Shown here: one piece after another, positions 23,150 through 25,341 of the stretch
How the letters are laid out: every line of letters starts with the position of its first letter
How positions within the stretch are numbered: the stretch's first letter is position 1
NCBI GenBank assembly: GCA_905206345.1
Contig: CAJLGW010000015.1
Location: 1-25,341 of the forward strand
Length of the DNA stretch: 25,341 bases
Direction of reading: 5' to 3'
Source of the DNA: an uncultured Sutterella sp.
Lineage (GTDB): Bacteria; Pseudomonadota; Gammaproteobacteria; Burkholderiales; Burkholderiaceae_F
The notes under the pieces: model-generated
What the model was told of the DNA's origin: nothing
The model's input: the letters and a program-made list of their open reading frames with translations, nothing else
The model's database searches: none
Program-made: the position numbers and the translations under genes

Positions 23150-23184
23150 TTATTTTTTATCTCTTAGAGACCGAACGCATATCA

Positions 23185-23212
23185 GTATTACACTATTTTC
23201 AAAATAACGCAA
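23185..23212 (-). promoter_or_regulatory. Candidate promoter of speFL-speF-potE
   Basis: On the minus strand TTGCGT (23212-23207) and TAATAC (23190-23185) are spaced by 16 bases. Transcription would start near 23178, giving a leader of about 140 bases before speFL. It lies just downstream of the terminator of the preceding operon. Confidence 0.4.
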
Positions 23213-23256
23213 TATACTTAGACATATGTTTTTTGTAACAGACTTGCCAAGATGAG

Positions 23257-23299
23257 AAAAAGCCTCAATCGCCTATGTATCAGGGGATTGAGGCTTTTT
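23257..23299. terminator. Strong terminator insulating the speFL operon
   Basis: AAAAAGCCTCAATC (23257-23270) pairs perfectly over 14 bases with GATTGAGGCTTTTT (23286-23299). Both strands carry a T run at the 3' side. On the minus strand it ends the membrane protein operon 26 bases after its stop. Confidence 0.92.
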
Positions 23300-23324
23300 G
23301 TGCAATAGGCTTAACTCTAAGGTG

Positions 23325-24101
23325 TTACAAATTTTCGATAGGGATATCACCGTAAATGTCACACCACATGGGCCAAATTGTGCTGTAAGCCAAGGTTGTC
23401 AAAGCCAGGGCTGCAGGCACAATGATAAACATGGAGACATCGTGCAAACGCAAGGTATCCAGTAAGAAAATCAGCGCAAAAGAACTCACCATGGTGATGA
23501 TGCCGATGATGATTAATAGCACCAAAATGGCAAGCCAATTTCGAAGACAACCGAAGAACGAATAAAACACCGCTTTGGTCACCGTCATGTTTTTCCAAGC
23601 GATTAACGCAGGAGCAAACCATGTAGCCATTTGGCCCAGCGTGTAGAGCACCAACGTGATCACAATCGCTGTGTAGGGGAGGTTGGCAAAGACGGAATCC
23701 CATACCAAACGACCGTCTTGGATTTGCCACTTCGCAATTTCATCCATGGCCGTTAATGCGTAGGCAAAATTAGCTGCCACCAAAAAGCCCCCGTAGACGA
23801 GGCCCACGCGGAAAAGTCGCATGCGTTGAGAGGGCTCTTTGAAAAGGGCAACGAGAATTTGGTAAGTGGGTTGACGATTTTCTTCTGCGTCTTTGGTGGC
23901 GTTAATGACCAACATCGTGCCAAAAGGCATGAAAAGGGCTGCAATCACCAAACCGATGAAGGGCAGTGATGTCAAAACCGACATCATGAAAACGTAAAAA
24001 ATCACAATGCTCGCCAAACCAAACGGGGCCTGGCGTAAAGCGAAGGCCCCGCGTTTAATCCATTGAATGGGCGAGGAAACTGCAGCAATATGTCCTTGCA
24101 T
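23325..24101 (-). CDS. Polytopic membrane protein, BPSS1780-like family
   Basis: 258 residues with about six hydrophobic segments (roughly 28-45, 47-65, 97-118, 145-168, 190-215, 222-245) and no signal peptide. The opening IQWIKRGAFALRQAPFGLA and the layout resemble the BPSS1780-type family of betaproteobacterial membrane proteins; biochemical function is unknown. ATG 24101 lies three bases after the stop of the upstream secreted-protein gene, with no strong Shine-Dalgarno, so translational coupling is likely. It ends 26 bases before a strong terminator. Confidence 0.75.
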   Translation of the reverse strand: MQGHIAAVSSPIQWIKRGAFALRQAPFGLASIVIFYVFMMSVLTSLPFIGLVIAALFMPFGTMLVINATKDAEENRQPTYQILVALFKEPSQRMRLFRVGLVYGGFLVAANFAYALTAMDEIAKWQIQDGRLVWDSVFANLPYTAIVITLVLYTLGQMATWFAPALIAWKNMTVTKAVFYSFFGCLRNWLAILVLLIIIGIITMVSSFALIFLLDTLRLHDVSMFIIVPAALALTTLAYSTIWPMWCDIYGDIPIENL

Positions 24102-24104
24102 GAA

Positions 24105-24569
24105 TTAGAACCCGAAGTTAATAAATTTTGGCGTACCTAACGTGCCTTTACGTTGACCGGCATCCACAGGAGATGGACGATCGGCTTTGTTTTCCACCGA
24201 GTACGGAATATGGGTGGAACCCGGCGTGACCACGTATTCGGTGACGCGATTATTTTGGTCGCGAACCGTTTCGATTTCCGTGCTAGAGCTTTCCGGTTTG
24301 GTGTACTTACCAGCAGCGCGATCCTTGCGGGCCTTTGCGTAGTCTTCACTCGTAGGCGCTAAATTCGGATTGGGTTCTGCATACGTTTTTGCCTTTTCTT
24401 GCATACGTTCATAACCCGTTGTTTGACGGCCTTGTGAGTCTTTGCTCGTCAAGCTTTTTTGTGACAGTTGCGGGGGTGTTAAGTCACTTTGGGAGGTACT
24501 GGGTGCAGCGTACACCGATTGGCATAAAGCCAGTCCTAAAGCAGAGGCAATGATAAGTGTTTTTTTCAT
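24105..24569 (-). CDS. Small secreted protein, possibly DUF2782-related
   Basis: 154 residues. A cleavable signal peptide (MKKTLIIASALGLALCQSVYA, cut before AP at about residue 21) sends it to the periplasm. A polar, disorder-prone middle (about 25-90) precedes a short conserved-looking block, ETVRDQNNRVTEYVVTPGS, then THIPYSVENKADR; this resembles the DUF2782 strand pattern but I am not certain. It ends in GTPKFINFGF. ATG 24569 is preferred because GAGA lies six bases upstream; ATG 24575 directly abuts that site. The downstream membrane protein gene begins three bases after the stop. Function unknown. Confidence 0.7.
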   Translation of the reverse strand: MKKTLIIASALGLALCQSVYAAPSTSQSDLTPPQLSQKSLTSKDSQGRQTTGYERMQEKAKTYAEPNPNLAPTSEDYAKARKDRAAGKYTKPESSSTEIETVRDQNNRVTEYVVTPGSTHIPYSVENKADRPSPVDAGQRKGTLGTPKFINFGF

Positions 24570-24607
24570 AATCATTCTCGATTAACAATGTGTGTCTATC
24601 TGCTTTG

Positions 24608-24635
24608 ATTATAACGAAGCCAAAGGGTCTGACAG
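24608..24635 (-). promoter_or_regulatory. Promoter of the secreted/membrane protein pair
   Basis: On the minus strand a consensus -10 TATAAT (24613-24608) is preceded by CTGTCA (24635-24630) at 16 bases. Transcription would start near 24601, about 30 bases before the start codon. Confidence 0.6.
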
Positions 24636-24746
24636 GAATATTTAAAGTAAGTATGCGTTAACACAAAAACAAAATTGAGAGCCGTAATTTCAGCTTGGCT
24701 ATACCGTTCTGAAGTCGTTTCAAGCGTTTTCTTTTTGAGGTTTTTG

Positions 24747-25162
24747 ATGATCATTCGTGAGGAAAAGCCATCCGACCATGTGGCAGTCTTTGAATGAATT
24801 CAAGAGGCGTTTTTGGGTGCCCAGCACAGTGATGGTACCGAGCAAAATTTGGTGGAAAATCTTCGAAAGGGAAGGTCATTTGTTGCCGAATTATCGTTGG
24901 TTGCCGAAGAAAACGATGAGATTGTGGGCCATGTGCTTTTTACCGAAGGAAAGGTTGGAGAGGCCCCTGTCGGTCATCAATCCAAGGGAATAGGCAAAGC
25001 GCTAGTCAAGCGAGGACACGAAATCGCTAGGGCTTTGGGCTACGGTTACGCTTTTGTGTTGGGTAGTGAGCACTATTACCCGAAGTTTGAATTGAGGCGC
25101 CCGAAGGCTTTCCTGATATCAATTTTATAGAAACAGCCGTAAAACCATCGATCGATGGATAA
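24747..25162 (+). pseudogene. Decayed GNAT-family N-acetyltransferase
   Basis: A GNAT acyltransferase (acetyl-CoA to an amine) with three lesions. The frame opens at ATG 24747 (MIIREEKPSDHVAVFE) and meets TGA at 24795-24797; the same frame resumes with IQEAFLGAQHSDGTEQNLV. After FTEGKVGE the strand that normally leads into motif A is missing and the text jumps to APVGHQSKGIGKALVKRG, the acetyl-CoA loop (Q/R-x-x-G-x-G/A). After YYPKF the frame changes: the typical tail IEAPEGFPDINFIETAVKP is found one frame over, from 25091 to a TAA at 25160-25162, with a few residues lost at the junction. About 30 codons appear deleted against a normal 165-170-residue member. GAGG upstream suggests it was once a normal gene. 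Confidence 0.82.
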
Positions 25163-25301
25163 AAGGCGCGAATCCGAAGGATTTGTCAGATATTGCGTTT
25201 TAGAAAAATTTCATTTAGAAGTATTGGATTTAAATGACATGATTTGATAGAATCAATTCGCGATCTTAAAAATCTATCGATATCGACTCTATCCTAACGC
25301 T

Positions 25302-25326
25302 GTTGAGCAAAACAAACTTGCTCAAC
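25302..25326. repeat. Perfect 9-bp inverted repeat at the right edge
   Basis: GTTGAGCAA (25302-25310) and TTGCTCAAC (25318-25326) are complementary around a seven-base loop, followed by ATTTTGG. It could be a weak terminator for the decayed GNAT gene or for a gene entering from the right. The context lies outside the window. Confidence 0.5.
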
Positions 25327-25341
25327 ATTTTGGCTGCGCTC

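Noticed and set aside
23159..23182. Seven-codon ORF (ATG to TAA) near the predicted speFL transcription start
   Set aside because: It has no ribosome binding site and no resemblance to any leader peptide.
25244..25256. TTGAT-AGA-ATCAA as a second FNR box
   Set aside because: The arms match but the spacer is three bases rather than four, and it lies beside a pseudogene with no promoter in view.
25265..25341. C-terminal end of a minus-strand gene entering from the right edge
   Set aside because: One minus-strand frame stays open for about 22 codons to the edge, but this is too short to tell from chance and no family is recognisable.

Overview
The window looks like chromosome of a host-associated betaproteobacterium of the Burkholderiales, most likely Sutterellaceae (Sutterella/Parasutterella type). 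This rests on protein similarity remembered from the families (MurJ, AlaS, Fur, the BPSS1780-type membrane protein), on balanced base composition, and on neighbourhoods such as bamE/fur/recN/nadK. It is a gene-dense core region with no rRNA, tRNA, CRISPR array, prophage or insertion sequence that I can see.

Layout. 1-6.4 kb, plus strand: the 3' part of murJ (cut by the window edge), a two-gene unit of a small conserved cytoplasmic protein and a RIO/Kdo-kinase-like protein, the translation factor ettA and the tRNA-modifying enzyme mnmC. 6.5-8.4 kb, minus strand: bamE, a ZapB-like coiled coil, zapA and a YecA/UPF0149 protein with a SEC-C tail. fur (plus) diverges from bamE and converges on nadK-recN (minus). 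fabI and fnr-mltD follow on the minus strand. fnr diverges from alaS-tusA; the 330-base gap between them holds a perfect FNR box placed as expected for fnr autoregulation. 18.2-23.0 kb, minus strand: a ferredoxin-nitroreductase fusion and an inducible ornithine decarboxylase/putrescine antiporter operon (speF-potE). 23.3-24.6 kb: a polytopic membrane protein and a small secreted protein. The right end holds a decayed GNAT acetyltransferase.

The most interesting object is upstream of speF. A 49-codon minus-strand ORF (22886-23035) with an excellent ribosome binding site encodes a peptide that aligns, without gaps and with an offset of one residue, to the core of SpeFL, the ornithine-sensing ribosome-arrest leader peptide of enterobacteria. 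Unlike the 34-residue E. coli peptide it does not stop at the arrest site. It carries three prolines at exactly that position and continues for 14 more residues. This suggests a betaproteobacterial SpeFL variant that may arrest during elongation at Pro-Pro-Pro rather than at termination, followed by a C-rich, G-poor leader (possible Rho loading region) and hairpins before speF and between speF and potE. Ornithine would then switch on its own decarboxylation and exchange for putrescine, a typical acid/anaerobic gut adaptation consistent with the nearby FNR.

A second pattern is that terminator-like hairpins sit almost against the start codon of the next co-directional gene at ettA/mnmC, zapA/YecA and fabI/nadK, leaving little or no room for a conventional promoter after the terminator.
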